Positions 6,707-15,202 of a stretch of DNA of 16,998 bases are shown here, piece by piece. Origin of the DNA: Candidatus Aminicenantota bacterium. Lineage in GTDB: Bacteria; Acidobacteriota; Aminicenantia; Aminicenantales; Aminicenantaceae. The DNA lies in assembly GCA_023135995.1 (NCBI GenBank), contig JAGLRY010000311.1:1-16998 (forward strand), written 5' to 3'. The notes under the pieces were generated by a model that saw nothing but the letters and a program-made list of their open reading frames with translations, was not told the DNA's origin and made no database searches. Every line of letters starts with the position of its first letter. Positions within the stretch are counted from its first letter, which is position 1. The translations under genes were made by a program, and so were the position numbers.

Positions 6707-7639
6707 ATGAAAAAGACGATCCTCTGTGCGGTTTTTTCAGGGTGCCTCCTTTTTGTTATACTCCCCTCATTTCTAGCTTCCCAAACATGCAGTTGTGCAG
6801 CGACTCCGCTCTTCAATCCACTGGATTTTGCCACGCTGAAAAATAGGAAATGGCATTTTGAGTTAACCTATAAATACCACTCCATGAATGACCTGGTGGA
6901 GGGCTCCGCAAAAGTCAAAGATGATACTGATCGCCGAAGGACAGCACAGTTTGTGCTTGCTGATGTACGGTATGCCTTACTCCCGAATTTAACGATACGG
7001 GCTGCATTTAGCTGGGTCAGCCATTATCGGGAGATCGGGATAAGCTTTTCTGAACCGGTTCAAACGCAGGGGCTGGGTGATAGTCTTATGACTGTTCAGT
7101 ATTCACCTTTTCCGTATACGGAGACGAGGAAAACAGAGATCTCGTTAGGAGCCGGTCTCAAAATCCCAACCGGAGAGAACAATGCCCAAACAGAAGTCAC
7201 TGCATCCGAGGATATGCAGCCAGGGACAGGTTCCTGGGATGTTATGGGATGGACTTTTGTGTCTCAGCAGATCCCGATAGGGGCCTGGATCGAGATCTTT
7301 GCGGGTCTTTATGGCCGCCTCAACGGTTCTAACGATCGCGGCTATCAGTTTGGAAATGAATATTCAGTTTCACTGGGATTGCGGGCACAAGCCGTAAAAA
7401 GGCTGATGCTCTCACTTTATGGAAGATACAGATGGGCCGACTTTGACAAGAGATTCGATTCGGACATCCCGAACACCGGTGGACATTGGGTTTTTTTCGT
7501 TCCATCAGCGTCCTGGAATATCTCCGAAAATTTTGGAATAAAATCCGAGATCGAACTTCCCCTGTACAGAGATCTTAACGACTACCGTCAGTTTACAACA
7601 ACTTTTTTAGTATCTGTCTCCATGTTCTATCAAATTTGA
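6707..7639 (+). CDS. Predicted outer-membrane beta-barrel (transporter-like)
   Basis: This 310-residue protein has an N-terminal signal peptide (MKKTI, hydrophobic core, likely cleavage near Ser25/Gln26) and then a short CSC motif. The rest shows alternating amphipathic strands, with phrases typical of the putative-transporter/phenol-degradation (MetA-type) barrel family: GLGDSLMTVQYSPFP, SLGAGLKIPTGENN, QPGTGSWD, then a barrel end finishing in FYQI. Outer-membrane location fits the aromatic, hydrophobic C-terminus. The ligand is unknown. The ATG at 6707 is favoured because an in-frame TTG at 6659 overlaps the promoter and would put residues before the signal peptide. It is probably the first gene of the unit leading to the DUF3179 gene. 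Confidence 0.78.
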   Translation: MKKTILCAVFSGCLLFVILPSFLASQTCSCAATPLFNPLDFATLKNRKWHFELTYKYHSMNDLVEGSAKVKDDTDRRRTAQFVLADVRYALLPNLTIRAAFSWVSHYREIGISFSEPVQTQGLGDSLMTVQYSPFPYTETRKTEISLGAGLKIPTGENNAQTEVTASEDMQPGTGSWDVMGWTFVSQQIPIGAWIEIFAGLYGRLNGSNDRGYQFGNEYSVSLGLRAQAVKRLMLSLYGRYRWADFDKRFDSDIPNTGGHWVFFVPSASWNISENFGIKSEIELPLYRDLNDYRQFTTTFLVSVSMFYQI

Positions 7640-7666
7640 AGAATAACAGTGAAGAAGAATAACAGT
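7638..7666 (+). repeat. Two copies of a 13-bp direct repeat
   Basis: GAAGAATAACAGT occurs at 7638-7650 and 7654-7666, a 16-bp period. The first copy overlaps the stop codon (7637-7639) of the barrel gene. It may be a local duplication from replication slippage or a paired binding site; nothing further is visible. Confidence 0.75.
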
Positions 7667-7735
7667 AAAATAGATGCCACCAACAGACAGAAAAAAAGCA
7701 GTGTTTATTCAAAATTTAAATAAATGAGGTGTACG

Positions 7736-9172
7736 ATGTTCCAACAAAAACCCATAAAATTATTGCTTCTCCTTGCCTTGGTATTTCTGCCTTTTTGCGA
7801 TGGTGATTCCAATTCTCCCGACACATCTGGAGCTTGGTTGATCCCGAAGAGCGAGATCCAGGAGGGCGGACCCGGCAAGGACGGGATTGTTGCCCTAACA
7901 AATCCAACGTTTATTCCTGTATCACAGGATAACTATTATCTAGATTCCGATCTTGTAATCGGCGTACAGATCGATAACTTTATCAGGGCATTTCCCCATC
8001 CCATACTCGACCAACATGAGATCGTCAATCACACGATTGGGGATACCTCTTTCGCCCTTTCCTATTGTCCATTGACTGGGTCAGGGGTTGCCTGGGATAC
8101 CAGCGGATTCATACTCGACAACACATTCGGTGTGTCCGGCCTCCTCTACAATTCAAATCTCATCCCCTACGATAGAGAGACCGACAGTAACTGGTCCCAA
8201 ATGCTGCTCCTCTGCGTGAACGGCGAAAGTATAGGCCAGGAACCCTTAATAATCCCTGTAGTGGAAACCACTTGGAAGACATGGAAAGAGCTCTATCCCG
8301 ACTCCTTCGTGCTTTCCCACGAGACCGGTTTCAACCGGAACTACAGAGTGTATCCTTATGGAAATTACAAGACTAGTGACTCTTTGCTCTTTTCTGTGAG
8401 CAACGAGGACTCAAGGCTTCACAAGAAAGAGCGCATTCACGGAGTCATCGTGGGCGGAGAGACAAAAGCATACCCCATATCCATATTTGGGAGTAGCACA
8501 AAAGTCTTGAATGATATATTCAACAATCTCCCCATCGTTGTAGCGGGAAACACGACGAAGAACTTTGCCGTATCTTTTGAGAGGGAGCTGGATGATAAGC
8601 CCCTGTATTTTATGCCCGTCGAGGACGAATTTCCTGTGATCATGATGGACTCCCAAGGGACCATGTGGGATATATTTGGCCACGGTTTATCTGGTCCGAA
8701 TAAAGGCCAAAAATTGAAGCCAACCAAGTCGTTCATTTCATACTGGTTTGCCTGGGCGGCGTTTTATCCGAATGCCGAGATCCATGGTTCATCAACACAG
8801 CTCTCCCACACCAGTTTTGAGCATAAAATAGAGGATCCGTTTAGCCGGATCCAAACCAGAGAGTTTATCCGATCCCGGATCGGGGCACGTTTGTTGAAGG
8901 AATGGTGGACCCTCGCAAAAAAGACAAAACTTGTACCTCATGCTGTCAATGGCGTGACTCTCGGGTTGAGATTTCAGGAATTTCCGCCTAGCAGTGTTTT
9001 GTCTGAATTGGGAATCCGTGAGTTTGATGTTTTAAAAAGTATCAATGGGACAGAACTCAAAGATCTATCGACCCTATCTTTATTGTTCACCGAGTTGAAA
9101 AATACAAACAGATTTGAGGTCGAGATAGAGAGGTATGGACGGCCATTAACTCTGCGTTACACCTTAAAATAG
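7736..9172 (+). CDS. DUF3179 protein with C-terminal PDZ-like domain
   Basis: This 478-residue exported protein has an N-terminal hydrophobic stretch ending in FLPFC. Cys21 could be lipidated, but Phe at -1 is not a standard lipobox. Residues about 75-350 are DUF3179: SYCPLTGSGVAWD (109-121), FGVSGLLYNSNLIPYDRETDS (131-151), a WKTWKELYPDS segment and GGETKAYPI. About 400-478 resemble a PDZ domain: GVTLGLRFQ, SELGIREFDVLKSINGTEL and a final strand pair. DUF3179 proteins are extracytoplasmic with unknown activity; PDZ domains bind peptide ends or guide assembly. GAGGT at 7726-7730 favours the ATG at 7736 over the in-frame ATG at 7724. It lies 96 bp after the barrel gene. Confidence 0.85.
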   Translation: MFQQKPIKLLLLLALVFLPFCDGDSNSPDTSGAWLIPKSEIQEGGPGKDGIVALTNPTFIPVSQDNYYLDSDLVIGVQIDNFIRAFPHPILDQHEIVNHTIGDTSFALSYCPLTGSGVAWDTSGFILDNTFGVSGLLYNSNLIPYDRETDSNWSQMLLLCVNGESIGQEPLIIPVVETTWKTWKELYPDSFVLSHETGFNRNYRVYPYGNYKTSDSLLFSVSNEDSRLHKKERIHGVIVGGETKAYPISIFGSSTKVLNDIFNNLPIVVAGNTTKNFAVSFERELDDKPLYFMPVEDEFPVIMMDSQGTMWDIFGHGLSGPNKGQKLKPTKSFISYWFAWAAFYPNAEIHGSSTQLSHTSFEHKIEDPFSRIQTREFIRSRIGARLLKEWWTLAKKTKLVPHAVNGVTLGLRFQEFPPSSVLSELGIREFDVLKSINGTELKDLSTLSLLFTELKNTNRFEVEIERYGRPLTLRYTLK

Positions 9173-9251
9173 ATATCTGGGGGCAGCTTTATCAGCGGTG
9201 GCAATTTTGATTGAATTCGTCTAGAATTGGGATTTTAGTTGGAGGTGTGAC

Positions 9252-10811
9252 ATGAGTACACGTATGCGGAGCCAGACGATAAAACTTGTGTTGTTTGTGG
9301 GATTGATCTTCGTTTCCTCCCTCATTCTGGAATCCCAAGAAAGACAGGAAGCCCCTCCAGAGTACAGGCTTTTAATGAAAGCCCGGAGGATAGAGGATCC
9401 GAATGCACGGATCGCCGAGCTAGAGCGGATCAAATCCGAGTATCCTGAGAGCAAATACTCAGGTTTCATCCAAAACGCCATTACTAATGCCAAGATCGAA
9501 CTCAGCATGTCTTTAGAAGAGATCATGGAGCTGCAGAGCATGCAGTTTCAAAAGGCAAGAGGTATAAACAGACTGTTTCTGTTCTATTATGCGGGCCTTG
9601 ATATTCTGCAGCATGATAAAATTTCACAGTTTGACAAAAAAAAAGTCACTCAAGCCATTCTTTTGTACGCAGCAGAGGCAGAGAAGTTCGCCGAGAATCC
9701 TGAATTCCTGCAAAGACTTCCCGAACGCCAGAAACCATTGATCAACAGAGGGCTAGCTATGCGCTATCTCATGATCTCACAGGCCTATCTCAATGAAGGG
9801 AACCCACTAAAAGCAAAAGAAACATTAGCTTTGTATGTGAAGAACGGTGGGGAAAAAGATAAGAGCTTTTGGTATACACAAGGAGTCACTTTTGAGCAAT
9901 TAGGTGAGAACCAGGAGGCCTGCGACAGTTTTTTTAGTGCTGCGGCTGAGAATTTTGGAGATTCGGTCGACCGGGCCAAAGAGTTATATCAAAAATTACA
10001 CGGAAGCCTGGAAGGATTCGAGGGCCGTTTGGAAGCCAAACAACGTGAACTTCCTTTTCACCCGACGGAATTCAAACCCACACAAGATTGGCGTGGGAAG
10101 ACCGTCCTGGCAGAGCTTTTCACAGGTTCGGAGTGCCCTCCTTGTGTCGCTTCGGATATGGGATTCGATGGATTGATCGAAGCGTATAGTCAGGATCAAT
10201 TGGTGATCCTTGAGTATCACCTTCCCATCCCCAGACCTGATCCGATCATGAATGAGGCGACAAGAGCGAGGGCGTATTACTATAGCGTGAACAGCACTCC
10301 CACGACCTATATTGACGGTGAGAAAAAGCTCAGTGGGGGAGGGTCCCGCTCAAGAGCGAAGGCAAAATTCGATGAATACTCAACAGAGATCAACTCCCGC
10401 ATGTATGAGACACCCAAAGTCAAGCTGCGAGTCAGTGCAAAACGTGACAGTGATGATGTCATAGTCAGCCTCTCATTCGATAGAGAAATATCAAACGCAG
10501 ATTACAATCTTGTCCTTATCCAGGAGGAAGTGAAATACGCTGGGGGCAATGGCATTCTCTTCCATAAGAAGGTCGTCCGCGATTTCAAGACTGTCATCCC
10601 TCAAGAGATCAAAGATAAAGGTTTTGTATTCAACATTCTTGATGCAGAAAGGAAAGGGGCACAACGATTAGCTGATTATGAGAAAGAGATCAATTTTTCC
10701 TTCAAGGAGAAACACTTCAAGATCGATAGAAGCCGCTTACAAGTCATATTTTTTGTTCAGGATAGGTCCTCCCACAAGGTCTACAACGCTGCTGTCTGTG
10801 ATGTGGAATAA
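9252..10811 (+). CDS. Exported thioredoxin-fold protein with CPPC motif
   Basis: This 519-residue protein has an N-terminal signal sequence (hydrophobic at about 9-27), a helical region of about 40-265 with TPR-like helix pairs, then a thioredoxin-fold domain. In the latter, LFTGSECPPCVASD places Cys295 and Cys298 as the active pair, and NSTPTTYIDG gives the cis-Pro (Pro350). Residues after about 385 form a beta-rich tail of unknown class. Similar CPPC domains occur in TlpA-like and Omp28-like periplasmic proteins; thiol-disulfide exchange in the envelope is the likely chemistry. GGAGGTG at 9241-9247 supports the ATG at 9252, though a second in-frame ATG lies at 9264. It follows the DUF3179 gene by 79 bp, and a hairpin with a T run covers its stop codon. 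Confidence 0.82.
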   Translation: MSTRMRSQTIKLVLFVGLIFVSSLILESQERQEAPPEYRLLMKARRIEDPNARIAELERIKSEYPESKYSGFIQNAITNAKIELSMSLEEIMELQSMQFQKARGINRLFLFYYAGLDILQHDKISQFDKKKVTQAILLYAAEAEKFAENPEFLQRLPERQKPLINRGLAMRYLMISQAYLNEGNPLKAKETLALYVKNGGEKDKSFWYTQGVTFEQLGENQEACDSFFSAAAENFGDSVDRAKELYQKLHGSLEGFEGRLEAKQRELPFHPTEFKPTQDWRGKTVLAELFTGSECPPCVASDMGFDGLIEAYSQDQLVILEYHLPIPRPDPIMNEATRARAYYYSVNSTPTTYIDGEKKLSGGGSRSRAKAKFDEYSTEINSRMYETPKVKLRVSAKRDSDDVIVSLSFDREISNADYNLVLIQEEVKYAGGNGILFHKKVVRDFKTVIPQEIKDKGFVFNILDAERKGAQRLADYEKEINFSFKEKHFKIDRSRLQVIFFVQDRSSHKVYNAAVCDVE

Positions 10812-10835
10812 AAGTATTCCATCTAGTATTTTTTT
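10804..10835 (+). terminator. Possible intrinsic terminator after the thioredoxin-fold gene
   Basis: TGGAATA (10804-10810) and TATTCCA (10815-10821) form a perfect 7-bp stem with an AAAG loop that includes the stop codon (10809-10811). A run of seven T follows at 10829-10835. The stem is AT-rich and the T run begins 7 nt after it, so it would be weak. The 91-bp gap before the next gene fits a transcription boundary. Confidence 0.38.
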
Positions 10836-10902
10836 GGATTATACTACTGTCCATGGATTCCTTAATAACGGAAACGGGCGGAAGTGAAGTAGGGCACGAA
10901 TT

Positions 10903-13299
10903 ATGAGCGAAGGAACGACAAAGAACAAACCTTCACCCCTAAACGACCGTGTGTGGCGATGCACTCTTTTCATCACAGCAGGAAGTGTTTGTGTTTGGCT
11001 GTTCCACATTTTGTCCGGCTTCGAACATGGTGTTTCCCTCTGGCTGGCGGCACTTTTAGCACTCGCAACATGGATATGCGCCATTCGGATGCTTCTCCTC
11101 GATTCCAAATTCAGAAAATTTTGGATTGTTTGGCTGGGATTAAGCGTGGTCCTTATTTTGATCTCTCCATCTGTAACAGGAGTTTGGATAGGGGCTGGAG
11201 CCTTAGCCTTTGTCTTCCTCCAGATCCGTCTGTACAAACCATACAGACATCTCACCTCTCGTCGCCGTGCAGCTTTGTTTCTGATCGGCTTTGTAATTTT
11301 TTGTCTGCTGACTGTAGTCTGGATTCCAAGAGAGACCGCTGTGATCCATATTCAATCGGAAACTCTTCCCCATGCAGAAGATTTCATGCCCTCAAGTTCG
11401 CAGCCGTTCAGCTTTGTGGATCTTGGCCTGCATCTTGCTTACTATTCTGTCTGGTCTCTCCGTTTTTTCTGGCTCTTTAGCATTCTCCATCTCTTCTTGA
11501 ACATACGCCTCCATTTTATGAAGCTGAAGCTCAAATTGGCGGTAAGTGCAGTGCTGATCGCGTTTGTTCCGCTCCTCCTTATCAATGTTATGGGGATTCT
11601 TACAGTATACAGCACTCTCGGAGCGAGCAGAGCCACTCGTGCCAAAGCGATCCTTCAAGATTGGACAAGATTAGCTGTTCAAGACGAGAATTTTATTGAT
11701 GTGATCTCTGACCGGTCTTTCACGTATGTGAGCGATGGTGATGAAGTCCAACAGGAAGAAAGGATTCCACCGTGGTTTCCTGAATTTCTTCAGACGTTAA
11801 ACACGGATACCTCCAGAGCCCAAGCGTTGCGGCAGTCTAACCATGCCAAACTTTTCTGGATCGGCACAGACATATGGCTCGTTCGATTTAAGAATGTCGT
11901 GCCCCCAGCAAGGGATATAAAAGGGTGTCTCCTGGACAGCGCCATGATGAACAGGCTTGCCAAAATTCTTGAGTCGGATGTCAAAATCTCCTTTTCGAAT
12001 CCCATCGATATTGGGATTTCTGAGGATGTTTTGATACGCTCCGTCCCAAAGGGTGAGAAACCATCTCAGCAGGAAATATATGGGAAATATCTGGTCCAGC
12101 CCGGGAGAGACAATACTCCAAGTACGACAAAAGAATCGATCTGGAGGAAGACTCTGTATTTTGGGATGACCGATGTGGATGTCGTGTCCTTTGCCGAAGG
12201 CAAGTTTGAGGACCAGAAAATTCTGTTGATGACGGAATCCAGCATTTTTAGAGTTGTCCAGGCATTATTTTCAGAGCAGAATCCCTTAACTCTTTTGGTG
12301 ATGTCTGTCCTGTTAGCTCTTTTTGTCATCCTTCTCATTCTCGAAGCGTTTGCGCTCTTCTTCGGAATCAGGATAGCTGGGGGTATCACTTCTGCTGTGA
12401 AAGCTCTTCACCGGGGAACAAGACAGATCGCCAAAGGAGATTTTGATATCCAGATAGACATCCCCAATGAGGACGAGCTCGGAGACCTGGCAGTTTCTTT
12501 TAATGAGATGGCAGCGGCCGTCAAAAAAGGACAGGAAGAGGCCATCGAACGCGAACGCCTTGAGAGAGAACTGGAAACGGCTCGTGAGATCCAGGAAAAA
12601 CTCTTGCCGCATGAGATGCCAGTCGTATCCGGTTTTGAAATTTCAGGAACCAGTTTGCCCAGTGAGCAGGTGGGTGGAGATTATTTCGATTTCCTGGATA
12701 TCGGTGATGGACAGTTGGGTATTGCCATTGCCGATGTGTCGGGAAAGGGAATTCCCGCAGCTTTGCTTATGGCCAATCTTCAGGCATCCCTGCACGCTCA
12801 AGTTTTCCAGCCTGGAAAGGTCGCAGAAGTGGCCTACAGGATCAATAATCTGCTTTATCGGTCCACGGACGCACACATGTTCGTCACCTTTTTTTATGGC
12901 ATCCTGGACAGAAAAAGATCCATTTTCACCTCGACGAACGCCGGCCACAACCAACCTCTGCTCTTTCGATCAGATGGGCGGATCGAGCGCTTGGGAGAAG
13001 GAGGGCTTATTCTGGGATTTCAGCCGGATGTCCGCTATGACCAGCAGACAGTGGCCATTCGACCGGGTGAGGTGATCGTCCTTTATACTGATGGGATCAC
13101 AGAGGCCGCTGATCCTTCCTCCGAGATGGTCGCCGATGACCTCTTCGGGGTTGAGCGTCTTGTGGACATCATTCAGGCAAATCTGAACAATTCAGCTCGG
13201 GAGATCCAGTCCGTAATCCTTGACGCCGTCGCCCAGCACATACACAACGCCCCTCAATACGACGACATCACACTTGTCGTCATCAAACGCAACGAATAA
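10903..13299 (+). CDS. Membrane RsbU/SpoIIE-type PP2C phosphatase with HAMP
   Basis: This 798-residue membrane sensor phosphatase has six to seven hydrophobic segments between about 21 and 236, a probably extracytoplasmic domain (about 237-455) and a membrane helix at 461-489. A HAMP domain follows (about 490-545), then a coiled coil (RERLERELETAREIQEKLLP) and a PP2C-type SpoIIE domain (about 575-798). Catalytic metal-binding motifs are VGGDYFDF (Asp593), ADVSGKGIPA (Asp611, Gly614), YTDGITEA and YDDITLVV. RsbU-type enzymes dephosphorylate an anti-sigma-factor antagonist (STAS) protein in partner switching. No STAS protein or HATPase kinase is encoded here, so its partner lies elsewhere. AGGG at 10891-10894 is a modest ribosome site. 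Confidence 0.93.
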   Translation: MSEGTTKNKPSPLNDRVWRCTLFITAGSVCVWLFHILSGFEHGVSLWLAALLALATWICAIRMLLLDSKFRKFWIVWLGLSVVLILISPSVTGVWIGAGALAFVFLQIRLYKPYRHLTSRRRAALFLIGFVIFCLLTVVWIPRETAVIHIQSETLPHAEDFMPSSSQPFSFVDLGLHLAYYSVWSLRFFWLFSILHLFLNIRLHFMKLKLKLAVSAVLIAFVPLLLINVMGILTVYSTLGASRATRAKAILQDWTRLAVQDENFIDVISDRSFTYVSDGDEVQQEERIPPWFPEFLQTLNTDTSRAQALRQSNHAKLFWIGTDIWLVRFKNVVPPARDIKGCLLDSAMMNRLAKILESDVKISFSNPIDIGISEDVLIRSVPKGEKPSQQEIYGKYLVQPGRDNTPSTTKESIWRKTLYFGMTDVDVVSFAEGKFEDQKILLMTESSIFRVVQALFSEQNPLTLLVMSVLLALFVILLILEAFALFFGIRIAGGITSAVKALHRGTRQIAKGDFDIQIDIPNEDELGDLAVSFNEMAAAVKKGQEEAIERERLERELETAREIQEKLLPHEMPVVSGFEISGTSLPSEQVGGDYFDFLDIGDGQLGIAIADVSGKGIPAALLMANLQASLHAQVFQPGKVAEVAYRINNLLYRSTDAHMFVTFFYGILDRKRSIFTSTNAGHNQPLLFRSDGRIERLGEGGLILGFQPDVRYDQQTVAIRPGEVIVLYTDGITEAADPSSEMVADDLFGVERLVDIIQANLNNSAREIQSVILDAVAQHIHNAPQYDDITLVVIKRNE

Positions 13300-13322
13300 C
13301 TTTCAGGGGAAAGGAGAGGAAC

Positions 13323-15167
13323 ATGCGAAAAATCACAGTTTTTTTGATGTTTGTGGTCCTGTTGGTTTCTGCTCCAGCATTCAGCGGATCCGAAAAGACC
13401 AAAAAAGTCGTCCCTCTGGGGAAGTACGACTTTTATCATTATTTCACGTATGATGAGCTGACGAACTATTTACAGGACATGCATAAAGCTTACCCTCATC
13501 TGACAGAACTCAACTCCCTGTGTAAATCTCAAATGGGCAGGGATGTTTGGATGTTTGTCATAAACAATCCTGAAACAGGAGAACCTGCAGAAAAGCCTGG
13601 CTTTTTCTTAAATCAGATCCATTCGAGTGAAGTCATCGCCTCCATGTCTTGCAATTATACAATTTGGCATCTGCTCGCTAATTATGGCAAAGATGCTGAG
13701 ATAACAGAAATCGTGGATGGTGTCGTCTGGTATATCGTCCCGCGCCTGGATGTGGATGGCGCCGAGGCATACTTAACGGGAAAACCTGCGGGAGAGGACC
13801 CCAATCCAGTGGATTCTGATGGCGATTTTCTCTTCGACGAGGATCCTCCTGAGGACATCGATGGAGATGGATACATTGTTCAGATGAGGCAAAAGGATCC
13901 CAAGGGAGAGATGAAGATCTCCGAAAAAGACCCGCGAAACATGGTCCGAAAAGCCAAGGATGAGACCGATGGAATCTATTATAAAATCTACTCCGAGGGG
14001 ATCGACAATGATAGTGATGGCAAGATCAACGAGGATAGCTTCAGCATGAGATTCCTCTCCAACAGGAATTATCCTGGAAACTGGAGACCACAAATTGTCC
14101 AAAGGGGGGGAGGAAAGTACCCCATGGAAGAGAGTGTTACGCGTGCAGAAGTGGATTTTATAGCCAACCATCCGAACATCGCCATCTATGTCCAGCATCA
14201 CTGCTGTGGCCGAGTGATTTTGAGGCCTCCAACGACCGCCCCTGATAAGGATTTTAAGTACAAAGGAGATCTTGAATTGTATAAGGTTGCCAGTGCAAGA
14301 AGTCTTGAACACTCTGGCTGGGATTTGGCCACATCGGTCTATGATTGGAATTATCCACCAGATACTCCCAACAAGAAGTCCACTCAGATCTACCGGGATA
14401 AAGAGGGAAAATTAAAGAATGTTCCAGAGGGCATGGATCCGGACAGCCGATTTTCTGAGCCCAGTTTCGAATTCGGAGTGGGATCCGAGGATGGTGGGTG
14501 TGACAGCGGTTACTTTGCCTGGGGCAGTTCCATCGAGACAACCTACAATCTGTTCGGGATCTTTTCCCTGGGAGATGAACACTGGAATGCACCAGACTAC
14601 GACAAGGATGGAAGAGTCACCACAGAAGAGCGATTTAAATGGAATGATGAGGAGATGGACGGCAAGCTTTTTGTGGATTGGCACCCCTATGAGCACCCCA
14701 CTCTGGGGCCAGTAGAGATCGGAGGATGGCTTCGGAGAAAGACAAGCCCTCCTGAAGGGGAGTTGATACAGAAAGAGTGTGAAATGGGGAACAATTTTCT
14801 GATCTATCTTGCCGGGCTCGTTCCCAAAATCGAAGTGGGAGAGACAGAAGTGACCGATAAAAAGGGCGGGATCTATCAGTTGGATATTGCTGTAAAAAAC
14901 ACTGGTTTTTTGCCGACCGCCACCGAACAGGCTCGAGCCTTAAAGATTGGCGAACCCGTCCTGCTGGAAGTTATGCCCGATGAGAATCTGGAGATCATTT
15001 ATGGCGATGAGAAGATAAAACTCGGACAGATCGATGGCTATTCAGAGAGCTCGAAAACCACATATATCCTCCGCGTAAAAGACCCAGCCAAAAAGGCGGT
15101 TCTGAAAGTCCATGTCTCTTCCCAAAAAGCCGGACGCACAACAAAAGATATAGTCATATCGGAATAA
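13323..15167 (+). CDS. Exported M14-family zinc carboxypeptidase with calcium-type loops
   Basis: This 614-residue protein has a signal peptide (MRKITVFLM, cleavage near APAFSG). The M14 domain shows the zinc motif HSSE (His100, Glu103), a third ligand candidate at His292/His293, substrate-pocket residues in SNRNYPGNW, and a probable catalytic Glu419 in GDEHW. Asp-rich loops are inserted: DSDGDFLFDEDPPEDIDGDG (164-183), DNDSDGKINED (228-238) and DYDKDGRVTTEE (425-436). The last fits the EF-hand loop consensus exactly, so calcium is likely to stabilise the fold. HPTLGPVEIGGW and a C-terminal beta domain follow, as in related peptidases. It probably removes C-terminal residues from peptides outside the inner membrane. 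AGGAGAGGA upstream sets the ATG, 23 bp after the phosphatase gene. Confidence 0.92.
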   Translation: MRKITVFLMFVVLLVSAPAFSGSEKTKKVVPLGKYDFYHYFTYDELTNYLQDMHKAYPHLTELNSLCKSQMGRDVWMFVINNPETGEPAEKPGFFLNQIHSSEVIASMSCNYTIWHLLANYGKDAEITEIVDGVVWYIVPRLDVDGAEAYLTGKPAGEDPNPVDSDGDFLFDEDPPEDIDGDGYIVQMRQKDPKGEMKISEKDPRNMVRKAKDETDGIYYKIYSEGIDNDSDGKINEDSFSMRFLSNRNYPGNWRPQIVQRGGGKYPMEESVTRAEVDFIANHPNIAIYVQHHCCGRVILRPPTTAPDKDFKYKGDLELYKVASARSLEHSGWDLATSVYDWNYPPDTPNKKSTQIYRDKEGKLKNVPEGMDPDSRFSEPSFEFGVGSEDGGCDSGYFAWGSSIETTYNLFGIFSLGDEHWNAPDYDKDGRVTTEERFKWNDEEMDGKLFVDWHPYEHPTLGPVEIGGWLRRKTSPPEGELIQKECEMGNNFLIYLAGLVPKIEVGETEVTDKKGGIYQLDIAVKNTGFLPTATEQARALKIGEPVLLEVMPDENLEIIYGDEKIKLGQIDGYSESSKTTYILRVKDPAKKAVLKVHVSSQKAGRTTKDIVISE

Positions 15168-15172
15168 CCTAA

Positions 15173-15190
15173 CCTGAATTATTCATAAAA
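15173..15190 (+). repeat. 18-bp exact fragment of the window-end repeat
   Basis: CCTGAATTATTCATAAAA is the exact reverse complement of 107-124 and differs by little from the inner edge of the right copy (16854-16869). Like the right copy, it begins a few bases after a stop codon (15167). It may be a remnant of the element or a shared target sequence. It runs into the Shine-Dalgarno site of the next gene. Confidence 0.6.
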
Positions 15191-15202
15191 AAGGAGGGCA
15201 TA

